From JBBEAM01 sp942491105 (GTDB lineage Bacteria; Pseudomonadota; Alphaproteobacteria; Kiloniellales; DSM-21159), in assembly GCA_942491105.1 (NCBI GenBank), contig CALNZX010000006.1:124001-188000 (forward strand): a DNA stretch of 64,000 nucleotides, written 5' to 3'. Positions 44,590 to 53,163 of the stretch are shown one piece after another. The first letter of the stretch is position 1; each line of letters begins with the position of its first letter. Below the pieces are notes generated by a model. That model saw nothing but the letters and a program-made list of their open reading frames with translations. It was not told the DNA's origin and ran no database searches. The translations under genes and the position numbers were made by a program.

Positions 44590-46788
44590 ATGGCAAAGAT
44601 ATCTACGGTGCGGCTACACGAGCTGGGACGCCTCGGCTATCACAACAGTTACACGGCGGGCAAAGCCCTGATCTTCGCCATCGAAGCGCCGGCAGCGGAG
44701 ATCGTCGAGGCGAAAAAGCTGCACCCCTCCCTGGTCGCGCTGCTCTGCGAGCTGCTGCCCGAGATCGAGGCGACGCCGGCGGACGACGGCGGCGGCCGGC
44801 AAGGTCTGGCGCAGATCCTGCGGAGCAAAGCGGTGCAGCGCGGCTGGCTCGCGGGAGGACTCGCCGCGGCGCTCCAACAGGATGTCTATCCCGGAAAGAC
44901 CAGTTTCGGCGGTCTGCCGGAGAAGCCTAGCCTGTCCTGCTTTTACATCGAGTACCGCGACGCCGCGCTGGCGCGTCTCTGCGCGGAGACCGCCGCCGGG
45001 CTGGCGCACTATCTCTGCGCGCAGCCGCAAACCGCGCCCGAACAGGCCGAGGTCGATCTTCGGGTCGTCGTCGCGAATTACAGGGCCCGCAATCTGGATG
45101 CGGCTCTCCAAGCGAACACGCGGGAGATCCTGGCCAAGGCGGAAGCGCGCGGGATCCCCTGGTACAGCACGGCCGACGGCGCGCCCTACATACAGCTCGG
45201 CCAAGGCTGCAAGCTGCATCGTTTCAACGGCGTGCTCAACGACCGGGACGGTCTGCTGGCCAGCGAAATTGAATACAACAAACACCTGTCTCACCGGTTG
45301 CTGGCCGAGGCTGGCCTGCCGACCCCCAAGGCCGCGTTCCTCCGCGACGAGGCGCAGGCCGTCGCGGCGGCGCGCCACATCGGCTATCCGCTGGTGTTGA
45401 AGCCCAATACCCACGGCAAGGGTGTCGGCGTGATCATCGGACTAACGACGGAACAGGAGGTGCGCGAGGCTTTTTTCAGGACGCAGGCCCATGCGAAGGG
45501 CGTCATCATGGAAAGCTTCATTCCCGGCGACGATCATCGCCTGCTCGTCGTGGGTGGAAAGCTGATCGCCGCCGCGCGCCGCATCCCGGCTCGGGTCCTG
45601 GGCGACGGAAAGAGCAGCATCCGCGAGTTGATCGCCACTGCAAATCGCGACCCGCGGCGGCGGCGGCGCAACGTCACGGTGCTGGCGCATATCAACTTCG
45701 ACGAGGAGACCCAAAGGCTGCTGGAGCAAGCCGGCCTGACGCTCGACTCCGTCCCGCCCAAGGGGGCGGCGGTGCTGCTCAAGCGCACCGCCAACATCTC
45801 CACCGGCGGCACCGCCGAGGACGTGACCGGGATAATCCACCCCGACAACGTGGCTCTAGCCGAGCGCGCGGCCCGCATCATCGGGCTCGACATCGCTGGA
45901 GTGGACTTCATCACAACCGACATCAGCCGCTCCCACTACGAGGTTGGCGGTGCGATCTGCGAGCTGAACACCCGCGTCGGCCTCGGTCCCCATCGCGCCG
46001 CCAATCCCAGCCACGATGTCGTCTCTGCGATCCTGGAGCGGGCTTTTCCCCCGGGCGAGAACGGACGCATCCCCTTCGCCGCGCTCTGCGGCGGCGGTAA
46101 CGGCGCGGTGCTGCGAAGCCTGGCGCGGATCCTTGCCAACAGCGGCCTGTGCTGCGGCGTCGCCGATGCCGAGGGCATGACAATCGGCGGGGCTCGGGCC
46201 ACCCTAGGCCGGCTCGACAACTATCGCGGCGCCGAAATGCTTTTCGGAAATCCTGACTGCGAAGCCGCGCTGCTCGCTCTCTCCGCGAAGAACATTCTCG
46301 CGCGCGGCCTGGCTTTTCAACACTGCGACGTCGCCGCGATCCTGGGGCAGACGGAACCGCCCCGGCAAGAAACGCGGCAAGGCCTGCGGGAAGCCTGGCG
46401 CCGCCTGCTTGCCAGCGCGCAGGACGCGGTGGTCCTCGACGCCGACGACGCGGACTGCATGGCGCTGCTGGAAACGCTTCCGGACCGCCAGGGCGGCACA
46501 CGCAGGATAGTGGTCAGCGAAAAGGGACTGACGCCGCAGGTTGCCAAACATCTGCGGGACGGCGGCGAGGCCGTGCTGACCGAAGCCATCGAGAACTGCC
46601 CCTGCGCGCTTGTCCACCACCAGGGCAAGAAACGCCGCGTCTTGCTGCGCGGCGAGTCCAGCCTGTCCAGAGAACAGCTACAGGCCGCCGCCATCGCACA
46701 GGCGCTGCGGCTGCCGGAGGAAGCGCTCGCGGGCGCGTTCGCGCAGGACACCGGCGCCCAAAAACACACGGCCCCCGCCGTGGGCTAA
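44590..46788 (+). CDS. cyanophycin-synthetase-like ATP-grasp ligase lacking a functional Mur domain (CphA2-like), copy 2
   Basis: 732 residues, clearly paralogous along its whole length to the 710-residue protein upstream. The ATP-grasp domain is closer to canonical CphA: GYPLVLKPNTHGKGVGVIIG (Lys271), SFIPGDDHRLLVVGGK, LKRTANISTGGTAEDVTGIIHPDN and ICELNTRVG (Glu458, Asn460). The Mur-like part has LCGGGNGAV (499-507) in place of the GTNGKTT P-loop, no ARGG motif, and stops before the Mur C-terminal domain, about 150 residues short of CphA1. This resembles CphA2, which joins ready-made beta-Asp-Arg dipeptides using one ATP site. No CphA1, cyanophycinase or isoaspartyl dipeptidase gene is in the window. 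Confidence 0.88.
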   Translation: MAKISTVRLHELGRLGYHNSYTAGKALIFAIEAPAAEIVEAKKLHPSLVALLCELLPEIEATPADDGGGRQGLAQILRSKAVQRGWLAGGLAAALQQDVYPGKTSFGGLPEKPSLSCFYIEYRDAALARLCAETAAGLAHYLCAQPQTAPEQAEVDLRVVVANYRARNLDAALQANTREILAKAEARGIPWYSTADGAPYIQLGQGCKLHRFNGVLNDRDGLLASEIEYNKHLSHRLLAEAGLPTPKAAFLRDEAQAVAAARHIGYPLVLKPNTHGKGVGVIIGLTTEQEVREAFFRTQAHAKGVIMESFIPGDDHRLLVVGGKLIAAARRIPARVLGDGKSSIRELIATANRDPRRRRRNVTVLAHINFDEETQRLLEQAGLTLDSVPPKGAAVLLKRTANISTGGTAEDVTGIIHPDNVALAERAARIIGLDIAGVDFITTDISRSHYEVGGAICELNTRVGLGPHRAANPSHDVVSAILERAFPPGENGRIPFAALCGGGNGAVLRSLARILANSGLCCGVADAEGMTIGGARATLGRLDNYRGAEMLFGNPDCEAALLALSAKNILARGLAFQHCDVAAILGQTEPPRQETRQGLREAWRRLLASAQDAVVLDADDADCMALLETLPDRQGGTRRIVVSEKGLTPQVAKHLRDGGEAVLTEAIENCPCALVHHQGKKRRVLLRGESSLSREQLQAAAIAQALRLPEEALAGAFAQDTGAQKHTAPAVG

Positions 46789-46879
46789 CCCGATTGCACC
46801 CTTGCAAAATCCTGCTTTTAACGCCGCGCCCGCGCCGTTAAGACCCAGGAGCAGCAACGACGCGACGTGAGGGGAGGCG

Positions 46880-47599
46880 ATGAAGGATCGGCGCCGTATC
46901 GCGGAAGACGGCTTTGCCGCCGGGTTCCTGGCGATCCTGCCGCTGGTGGTCGCCGTCGCGCCCTTCGGCCTGCTGCTCGGCGCCCTCGCCGTGCAAAAGG
47001 GGCTTTCGCCTTTCGAAGTCGGTTTGATGAGCGCGCTGGTCTTCGCGGGAGCCTCGCAGTTCGTCGCCATCGAGATCTGGACCACGCCGCCGCTGGTGGC
47101 GCTGCTCGGCGCAACCGCGCTGATGGTCAACCTGCGCCATGTGCTGATGGGCGCCGCCCTGGCCCCGGAAATCAAGAGCTGGCCCCGTTCCCTCGCCTAT
47201 GGCGGTCTCTTCTTCCTGGCCGACGAGAACTGGGCCTTTTCGCTGCGCCGCGCCGCGCAGAAGCCGCTGACGCCGGCCTACTACGCCGGTCTGGCGCTGC
47301 CGCTCTACGGCGCCTGGGTTGCGACGACGACTCTGGGAGCGATCTTTGGCGGGGTCCTGCAAGACCCGGCGCGCTACGGCCTCGATTTCGCATTCACCGC
47401 GGTCTTCCTGACCCTGCTGGTCGGCCTCTGGAAGGGCCCGCGAACTCTCTGGCCGTGGCTCGCCAGCGCCGCCGTCGCGGTCGCCGGATACCTCTTGCTG
47501 CCCGGGGTCTGGTACATCGCCCTGGGCGGGCTGGCCGGCAGCCTGGCGGGCGCCCTGCAGCCTCCTCCCCAGGCACAGGGGCCGCGCAATGCAGCTTGA
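46880..47599 (+). CDS. azlC: AzlC-family branched-chain amino acid exporter subunit
   Basis: 239 residues, about six membrane helices. It begins EDGFAAGFLAILPLVVAVAPFGLL and includes LSPFEVGLMSALVFAGASQF and NLRHVLMGAALAPEIKSW, all AzlC signatures. With AzlD it exports branched-chain or related amino acids and some azaleucine analogues. It starts 91 bases after the second CphA-like gene on the same strand and overlaps azlD by 11 bases. Co-transcription with the ligase gene is possible. Confidence 0.92.
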   Translation: MKDRRRIAEDGFAAGFLAILPLVVAVAPFGLLLGALAVQKGLSPFEVGLMSALVFAGASQFVAIEIWTTPPLVALLGATALMVNLRHVLMGAALAPEIKSWPRSLAYGGLFFLADENWAFSLRRAAQKPLTPAYYAGLALPLYGAWVATTTLGAIFGGVLQDPARYGLDFAFTAVFLTLLVGLWKGPRTLWPWLASAAVAVAGYLLLPGVWYIALGGLAGSLAGALQPPPQAQGPRNAA

Positions 47600-47891
47600 T
47601 CCCCTGGTTTTCGCCAGTATCGCGGCAATGGCCCTGGCCACCTACGCGACGCGCTTCCTCGGCTTCTGGCTGGTCCGCCACCGCGCGGTCAGCGGACGCT
47701 TCGCCGGCGCCCTGGAAGCCGTGCCCGGCGCGGTGCTGACGGCGATCATCGCGCCGATGGTTCTGGCGACCGGTCCGGCGGAAAGCGCCGCCGCGCTGAT
47801 TACTCTGCTATTGGCCTCGCGGCTGCCGCTGATCCTCGCGGTGGCCGGCGGCTGCGTCGCGGTCGTCGCCCTGCGCGCGCTGCTCGGCTGA
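47589..47891 (+). CDS. azlD: AzlD-family transport subunit
   Basis: 100 residues, three to four membrane helices: LVFASIAAMALATYATRFLGFWL at the N-terminus is the AzlD pattern. It forms the exporter with AzlC; the 11-base overlap indicates coupled translation. It converges on a small secreted-protein gene. Confidence 0.92.
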   Translation: MQLDPLVFASIAAMALATYATRFLGFWLVRHRAVSGRFAGALEAVPGAVLTAIIAPMVLATGPAESAAALITLLLASRLPLILAVAGGCVAVVALRALLG

Positions 47892-47898
47892 GCGCCGG

Positions 47899-48186
47899 CT
47901 AGATCCGCGTCGACTCGCTCTCCGGCTCCGCTTTCGGATTGGGCGCGCGGTCCGGAGTCTTGGGATCGGCCCGGCGAATGATGATATCGCCGTTGTCCAG
48001 CACCTCGGGCATCTCGTACTGCGGGATGCTTTCGAGAAAGTTTTCGAGCGCCCGCATCACCGTCTCCAGGCCCTTGCGCGCACGCTCCTCGTATTCGTTG
48101 TCCGCGCCGCCCTCGTCGGCGCGCGCCATACCGGCCGGGAAGATCAGAACGGCAGCCGCCGCGGCCGCCAGGAACACTGCCCGCAT
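47899..48186 (-). CDS. small secreted protein of unknown function
   Basis: 95 residues with a signal peptide (VFLAAAAAAVLIFPAGMARA). The mature part is an acidic helix (EERARKGLETVMRALENFLESIP) then QYEMPEVLDNGDIIIRRADP and a Pro/Glu-rich tail. The YE.PEV..NGDIIIRR ending is recognisable in small alphaproteobacterial periplasmic proteins, but no function is known to me. Forty-eight bases separate it from the MFS gene upstream. Confidence 0.78.
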   Translation of the reverse strand: MRAVFLAAAAAAVLIFPAGMARADEGGADNEYEERARKGLETVMRALENFLESIPQYEMPEVLDNGDIIIRRADPKTPDRAPNPKAEPESESTRI

Positions 48187-48234
48187 GGTTTCGTCTCCTC
48201 TCGTGGAGGCCCAGATTCGCGGGAAATTATGGCC

Positions 48235-49410
48235 TCAATCAGGCGCTGGAGCGCGCCGGCGCAGCAGCAGAATTCCCCCCAGCGCGAAGAGGCCGCAGAT
48301 CGTCGCCGGCACCGCGATAAAGCCGTGGGGATCCCAGACATCCATGGCCGAGCCAGTGAGCAGCGGGCCGAGGGAAGAGCCGACCTCGTAGAAGATGATG
48401 AAGCCGGCGTTGGCGACCGCGAAGTCCTGCGGCCGCAGTGTCTGGCCGAGCAACGCCAGACCGAGCGTATAGAAGCCCAGGACGCCGCCGCCGATCCCGA
48501 ACAGCGTCGCCCCGAAGAGCAGCGGATTGGCAACGCTCCAGGGCAGCAGCAGACAGAGCCCGCAGGTCAGCGCCGAGAGCAGCAGCAGGGTGCGCCGGCG
48601 GTCCCAGCGGTCGGACAGCCAGCCGAGCGGGTATTGCAACACGATGCCGCCGAGCAGAAACACTGTCAGGGCGCGCAGGGCATCGCTCTCGTCCAGCCCG
48701 CCGCGAATGCCGTAGAGCGTGGAGAAGGTGTAGAAGGTGACCTCGCTGAAGCCGGCGATACAGGCGGCGCCGAAGATGATCGGCGCGCTGCGGATCACCG
48801 CCAGCAGGGGCAGGCTGTGGCGCGGCGATATCTCCGGGGCGAGGCCCCAGACGGCGGTCAGCGGCAGGCCGGAGAAGATCAGCGCCAGGGCGGCGGCGGC
48901 GAAGGGCCGCCAGTCGTCGCTGCCGGTAACATCGAGAACCAGCGGGCCGAGCGCCATGCCGGAAAACAGGCTGACGGCGTAGATCGCCAGAATGCGTCCC
49001 CGGCTCTCGCCCTCGACGATGGTGTTGATCCAGGTCTCGCTGATCAGCCAGGGCAGGCCGAGACCGGCGGCGGCACAGAACCACAGCAGGCACCAGGCCC
49101 AGGGATTGGGAAACAGCGGCAGCAGCAGCACGCAGACGATGCCGAGGCCAAGTCCGCAGTAGATCGTGGTGACCGCGCCGAGCCGCCCGACTAGACGCGG
49201 CGCCAGGATCATCGAACTGCCGATGGCCAGCGGCCCCATGGCGGCGACGATGCCGATCACCAGAGAAGAATAGCCGAGCCCCTCCAGGAACAGCGCGGTC
49301 AGCGGAAAGGACACGCCCATGAACAGCCCGATCGCCGTCATATGCACGATCAAGGCCGTAAGGCAGCGCCGGCGCTGACCTGCGGTCAGCGTGAGGGTCG
49401 TGTCGCTCAT
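48235..49410 (-). CDS. MFS transporter (YcaD-like)
   Basis: 391 residues with about 12 membrane helices. The MFS loop 2-3 region and GLGYSSLVIGIVAAMGPLAIGSS, the intracellular RLVGRLGAVTTIYCGLGLGIV and the later WLSDRWDRRRTLLLLSALTCG are typical. Similar to the YcaD/UPF0226 subgroup; the substrate is unknown. It is divergent from the amidase-GGT pair, which could mean that it transports their substrate or product. Confidence 0.9.
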   Translation of the reverse strand: MSDTTLTLTAGQRRRCLTALIVHMTAIGLFMGVSFPLTALFLEGLGYSSLVIGIVAAMGPLAIGSSMILAPRLVGRLGAVTTIYCGLGLGIVCVLLLPLFPNPWAWCLLWFCAAAGLGLPWLISETWINTIVEGESRGRILAIYAVSLFSGMALGPLVLDVTGSDDWRPFAAAALALIFSGLPLTAVWGLAPEISPRHSLPLLAVIRSAPIIFGAACIAGFSEVTFYTFSTLYGIRGGLDESDALRALTVFLLGGIVLQYPLGWLSDRWDRRRTLLLLSALTCGLCLLLPWSVANPLLFGATLFGIGGGVLGFYTLGLALLGQTLRPQDFAVANAGFIIFYEVGSSLGPLLTGSAMDVWDPHGFIAVPATICGLFALGGILLLRRRAPAPD

Positions 49411-49444
49411 GAGTGTCTCCGTTATGGGAGATGGGCTTTAGACG

Positions 49445-49505
49445 CGGCAAGATCGGCTGTCTAGAACAACGTCATCGGTAAGATCGGCAAGATCTGCGGC
49501 AAGAT
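49445..49505. repeat. four CGGYAAGAT repeats between divergent genes
   Basis: Copies at 49445-49453, 49476-49484, 49485-49493 and 49497-49505, all in the same orientation, in the gap between the MFS and amidase genes. The clustering suggests a regulator binding site, though simple sequence drift cannot be excluded. Confidence 0.5.
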
Positions 49506-49622
49506 GCCCAGCGCGCCTTGGAGCGACGGCGAACACCGGAACGCGAGACTGTCCCTCGACAGCCACTGGAGCGCGTGCCAGAAATTGAGCCGCAGAGAAA
49601 TCACGCCAGCCGGGGCTCCGCC

Positions 49623-51020
49623 ATGACCGAGAATCTCGCCTTCCTGACCGCGCAGCAGCTGCTCGACGGCTATCGCAGCGGCGCCTTCTCGCCGGTCGAG
49701 GCCGTCGAGGCCGTCCTGGCGCGGATCGATACGCACAATCCGGCGATCAACGCCTTCATGCTGGTCGATCATGCCGGCGCGCGCGCCGGCGCCGAGGCCA
49801 GCGCCGCGCGCTGGCGGGCGGGCGAACCCCAAGGCCTGCTGGATGGCGTGCCCGTCACCATCAAGGACATCATTCTGACCGAAGGCTGGCCGACCCTGCG
49901 CGGCTCCAAGACCACGGACCCCACGGGCCCCTGGCGGGAAGACGCCCCCTGCACCGCGCGGCTCAAGGAGGCCGGCGCGATCGTGCTCGGCAAGACCACC
50001 ACGCCGGAGTTCGGCTGGAAGGGCGTCACCGATTCCCCGCTCAGCGGCATCACCCGCAACCCCTGGAACCTGGAGCGCACACCGGGCGGTTCCAGCGGCG
50101 GCGCCGCCGCGGCGGCGGCCAGCGGCATGGGCGCCCTGCACATCGGCACCGACGGCGGCGGCTCGATCCGCATCCCCGCCAGCTTCTGCGGCATCGTCGG
50201 GCACAAACCCTCCTTCGGGCGGGTTCCCGCCTACCCGCTCAGTCCCTTCGGCACCATCGCCCATGTCGGACCGATGACCCGTTCGGTCCATGACGCAGCG
50301 CTGATGCTCTCCGTGATCTCGGCCCCGGACCCGCGCGACTGCTACACCCTGCCGGACAGCCAGCAGGACTTCACCCAGGGCCTGGAGGACGGCATCGCGG
50401 GGCTGCGCGTCGGCTTTTCGCCCACCCTCGGCGGCAACCGCGTCGATCCCGAGGTCGCCGCGCTGGTGGCCAAGGCGGCGGCGCGCTTCGAGGAACTGGG
50501 CGCCAGCGTCGAAGAGGTCGAGCCGGGTTTGGCGGACTGCGACAAGGTGTTCCGCACGCTCTGGTTCAGCGGCGCCGGCAAGATCGCCGCCGCCCTGAGC
50601 GACGAGCAGCAGGCCCTGCTCGATCCCGGCTTCCTAGAGATCGCACAGCTCGGGCAGCAGACCCATCTGCACGATTACTTCGACGCGATGAAGCAGCGCG
50701 AGGCCATCACCGTAGCGATGTGCCAGTACCATGAGACCTATGACCTGCTGCTGACGCCGGCGCTGTCCCTGCCCGCCTTCCCCGCCGGCATGAACGCGCC
50801 GCATCACGAGAGCGGCGAGCAGTGGGTCGATTGGACGCCTTTCTCCTTCCCCTTCAACCTGACCCAGCAGCCGGCCGCCTCGATGCCCTGCGGCCTTTCC
50901 TCCGAGGGGCTGCCGGTAGGCCTGCAGATCGTCGGTCCGCGCTACCGCGACGATCTGGTGCTGCGCGCGGCGCGCGCCTTCGAAACGATCTCGCCGGTCG
51001 TGCTGCCCCGGCTGGACTAG
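49623..51020 (+). CDS. amidase (amidase-signature family)
   Basis: 465 residues from MTENLAFLTAQQLLDGYRSG. The triad is complete: Lys in VPVTIKDIILTEGWP near 80, cis-Ser and nucleophile in RTPGGSSGGAAAAAASGMG and IGTDGGGSIRIPASFCGIVG near 155-185. Closer to GatA-like amidases than the 398-residue amidase upstream. It ends 4 bases before the gamma-glutamyltransferase gene, so both act in one operon, probably in breakdown of an amide or gamma-glutamyl compound. Confidence 0.93.
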   Translation: MTENLAFLTAQQLLDGYRSGAFSPVEAVEAVLARIDTHNPAINAFMLVDHAGARAGAEASAARWRAGEPQGLLDGVPVTIKDIILTEGWPTLRGSKTTDPTGPWREDAPCTARLKEAGAIVLGKTTTPEFGWKGVTDSPLSGITRNPWNLERTPGGSSGGAAAAAASGMGALHIGTDGGGSIRIPASFCGIVGHKPSFGRVPAYPLSPFGTIAHVGPMTRSVHDAALMLSVISAPDPRDCYTLPDSQQDFTQGLEDGIAGLRVGFSPTLGGNRVDPEVAALVAKAAARFEELGASVEEVEPGLADCDKVFRTLWFSGAGKIAAALSDEQQALLDPGFLEIAQLGQQTHLHDYFDAMKQREAITVAMCQYHETYDLLLTPALSLPAFPAGMNAPHHESGEQWVDWTPFSFPFNLTQQPAASMPCGLSSEGLPVGLQIVGPRYRDDLVLRAARAFETISPVVLPRLD

Positions 51021-51024
51021 AAGG

Positions 51025-52599
51025 ATGCCGCCCGAGGGAGTTGCCAGAGGCGCGATCGCTTGCGGCCATCCGGCGACGGCCGCGGCAGCCCGCGAGATTC
51101 TGGAGGACGGCGGCAGCGCCTTCGACGCCGCCCTGGCGGCAATCTGCGCGGCCAGCGTCGCCGAGCCCGTTCTTGCCTCGCTCGGCGGCGGCGGTTTCCT
51201 GCTGGCCCAGACCGCCGCCGGGGAGCGCTGGGTCTACGACTTTTTCGTCGACACACCGCGCCGCAAACGCCGGGCGGAGGATATCTCCTTCTATCCCGTG
51301 CTGGCGGACTTCGGCACCGCGAGCCAGGAATTCCATATCGGCCTGGGGGCGGCGGCGCTGCCCGGCGTCATCAAGGGGCTGTTCGCCGTGCATCGCGATC
51401 TTGCCTCCCTGCCGCTGTCCCGGCTGGTCGCCCCGGCGGCAGGGCTGGCCCGCGACGGCGTTGTCCTGCGGCCGGAAGACGCCTTCATTCTCAAGGTGGT
51501 GGAACCGATCCTCACCGCCCACGACGATACCAGGACGATTCTCTGCGGCCCCGACGGCAAACCCCTCGCAAGCGGCGCGCGCTTTTATCAGCCGGCGCTG
51601 GCCGAGGCCTTGGAGGCCCTGGCGGAGGAAGGCGAAGGCCTGCTGCACGGCGGGCCCTGGGGCGAGGCCTTGCTCGCCCTGTCCCGCGCCGAGGGCGGCC
51701 AACTCAGCGAAGACGATCTCCGCGACTACAGGGTCGAACGCCGGCGGCCGCTGATCCAACGCTACCGGGGCGCCGAACTGGCGACCAACCCGCCGCCCTC
51801 GAGCGGCGGCTTGCTGATCTCCTTCGCCCTGGGCCTGCTCGGCGAAGCGGCGCTGCCGCCGGAGGGCTTCGCCACGCCCGAACATCTGCGCCTGCTCGGC
51901 GAGGCGATGATCCTGACCGCGCGGGCGCGCCAGGAAAGCGGCCTGAACGAAGCCGAAAACGCCGCGGACACGCTCGGCGCCGCGGCGCGTCTGCAGGATC
52001 CGGAGCTGCGCCGCCGCTACGCCGCGGAGATCGGCACGCGGCCAAGCACGGCGCGCGGCACCACCCACATCTCGATCGTCGACGGCGCCGGCAACCTCGC
52101 CTCCGTCACCCTCTCGAACGGCGAGGGCTGCGGCCGCACGCTGCCCGGCACCGGGATCATCCTCAACAACATGCTGGGCGAGGAGGATATCAACCCGCGC
52201 GGCTTCCAGACCTGGCCGCAGGGCACGCGCATCGGCTCGATGATGGCGCCGAGCATCGTGACTCTGTCCGATGGCGGGGCGGTTGCACTGGGCTCCGGCG
52301 GGTCCAACCGCATCCGCACCGCGATCCTGCAGGTGCTGAGCAACCTGGTCGACTTCGCCATGCCGGCCGAGCAGGCCGTACGCGCGGCGCGGCTGCATAT
52401 CGAGCGCGGCGTCGCCAACGTCGAGGATGGCTTTCCGCCAAGCGCCCTGGCCGGGCTGGAGGGGCTGGGCTGCGAGACCGTCCTCTGGCCCCAGGGCAAT
52501 CTGTTTTTTGGCGGCGTGCATCTGGCCGCGCGTGGCCCAGAAGGCCTGCTCACCGCCGTGGGCGACCCCCGGCGCGGCGGCGTCGCGGCGCTGCTCTAG
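51025..52599 (+). CDS. gamma-glutamyltransferase family protein
   Basis: 524 residues. The autoprocessing Thr nucleophile lies in ARGTTHISIVDGAGNLASVT near residue 345, followed by small-subunit motifs LPGTGIILNNMLGEED and GSMMAPSIV...LGSGGSNRIRTAIL. The N-terminal AGGxAFDAALAAICAASV is typical. There is no signal peptide, so unlike classical Ggt the enzyme should be cytoplasmic. It could hydrolyse gamma-glutamyl amides delivered by the neighbouring transporter. A terminator hairpin follows. Confidence 0.92.
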   Translation: MPPEGVARGAIACGHPATAAAAREILEDGGSAFDAALAAICAASVAEPVLASLGGGGFLLAQTAAGERWVYDFFVDTPRRKRRAEDISFYPVLADFGTASQEFHIGLGAAALPGVIKGLFAVHRDLASLPLSRLVAPAAGLARDGVVLRPEDAFILKVVEPILTAHDDTRTILCGPDGKPLASGARFYQPALAEALEALAEEGEGLLHGGPWGEALLALSRAEGGQLSEDDLRDYRVERRRPLIQRYRGAELATNPPPSSGGLLISFALGLLGEAALPPEGFATPEHLRLLGEAMILTARARQESGLNEAENAADTLGAAARLQDPELRRRYAAEIGTRPSTARGTTHISIVDGAGNLASVTLSNGEGCGRTLPGTGIILNNMLGEEDINPRGFQTWPQGTRIGSMMAPSIVTLSDGGAVALGSGGSNRIRTAILQVLSNLVDFAMPAEQAVRAARLHIERGVANVEDGFPPSALAGLEGLGCETVLWPQGNLFFGGVHLAARGPEGLLTAVGDPRRGGVAALL

Positions 52600-52609
52600 G
52601 CATAAAGAA

Positions 52610-52635
52610 AGGCGCCGGTCCAGGGACCGGCGCCT
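52610..52635 (+). terminator. terminator-like hairpin after the GGT gene
   Basis: AGGCGCCGGTC (52610-52620) pairs perfectly with GACCGGCGCCT (52625-52635) around CAGG. The stem is very strong but the following T content is low (GCCTTC), so termination may be partial. It separates the convergent GGT and gcrA genes. Confidence 0.75.
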
Positions 52636-52689
52636 GCCTTCACGGATCGGAGCGACGGCGGGCAATGGGGTGCCGCGCCGTGGCGGGGG

Positions 52690-53133
52690 TTAGGCCGCTT
52701 TGGTTTCCGACCGCGACTTGGTGATGTAGGCCTTGTCGCAATGCTCCGCGCAGTAGGGTTTTCCGGGCACCGCTTCGGCCTCGCAGAAATGGAAATTGCT
52801 ATCGCCGGGATCGCCGATCGGCCAGACGCAGCTCTGCGCGCCGCTGGCCGCGCGGATCCGGCGCGGCGCTTCCTTGCGCTGCGCGACCGGCGGCGTGTAG
52901 CTGCTCGCCTCGGGCGCCGGCTCGACCTGGGGCCGGATGTTCAGCACCCTGCGGCGGGGCGTGGCGCTGCCGTCGCGCTTGATCGGCGAGGGCCGCGCCG
53001 GCAGCTTCAGGCGATGCGCCTTGCCGACCACGGCATTCTTCGACACGCCCAGCTTCTTGCCGATCACGGATGCGCTCAAGCCTTGATCCCAAAGCTTGGT
53101 GAGTTCCTCGATCTTCTCTGTATTCCAACTCAT
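52690..53133 (-). CDS. gcrA: GcrA cell-cycle regulator
   Basis: 147 residues. The N-terminal helix-turn-helix MSWNTEKIEELTKLWDQGLS and SASVIGKKLGVSKNAVVGKAHRLKLP is diagnostic of GcrA, and the C-terminal domain CVWPIGDPGDSNFHFCEAEAVPGKPYCAEHCDKAY is complete. GcrA binds sigma70 holoenzyme and activates promoters carrying methylated GANTC sites. Its own upstream region here has six GANTC sites and three DnaA boxes. Found only in alphaproteobacteria. Confidence 0.96.
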   Translation of the reverse strand: MSWNTEKIEELTKLWDQGLSASVIGKKLGVSKNAVVGKAHRLKLPARPSPIKRDGSATPRRRVLNIRPQVEPAPEASSYTPPVAQRKEAPRRIRAASGAQSCVWPIGDPGDSNFHFCEAEAVPGKPYCAEHCDKAYITKSRSETKAA

Positions 53134-53163
53134 TGCCGCATACCCCCGAGCTAGTTCCGCTAG

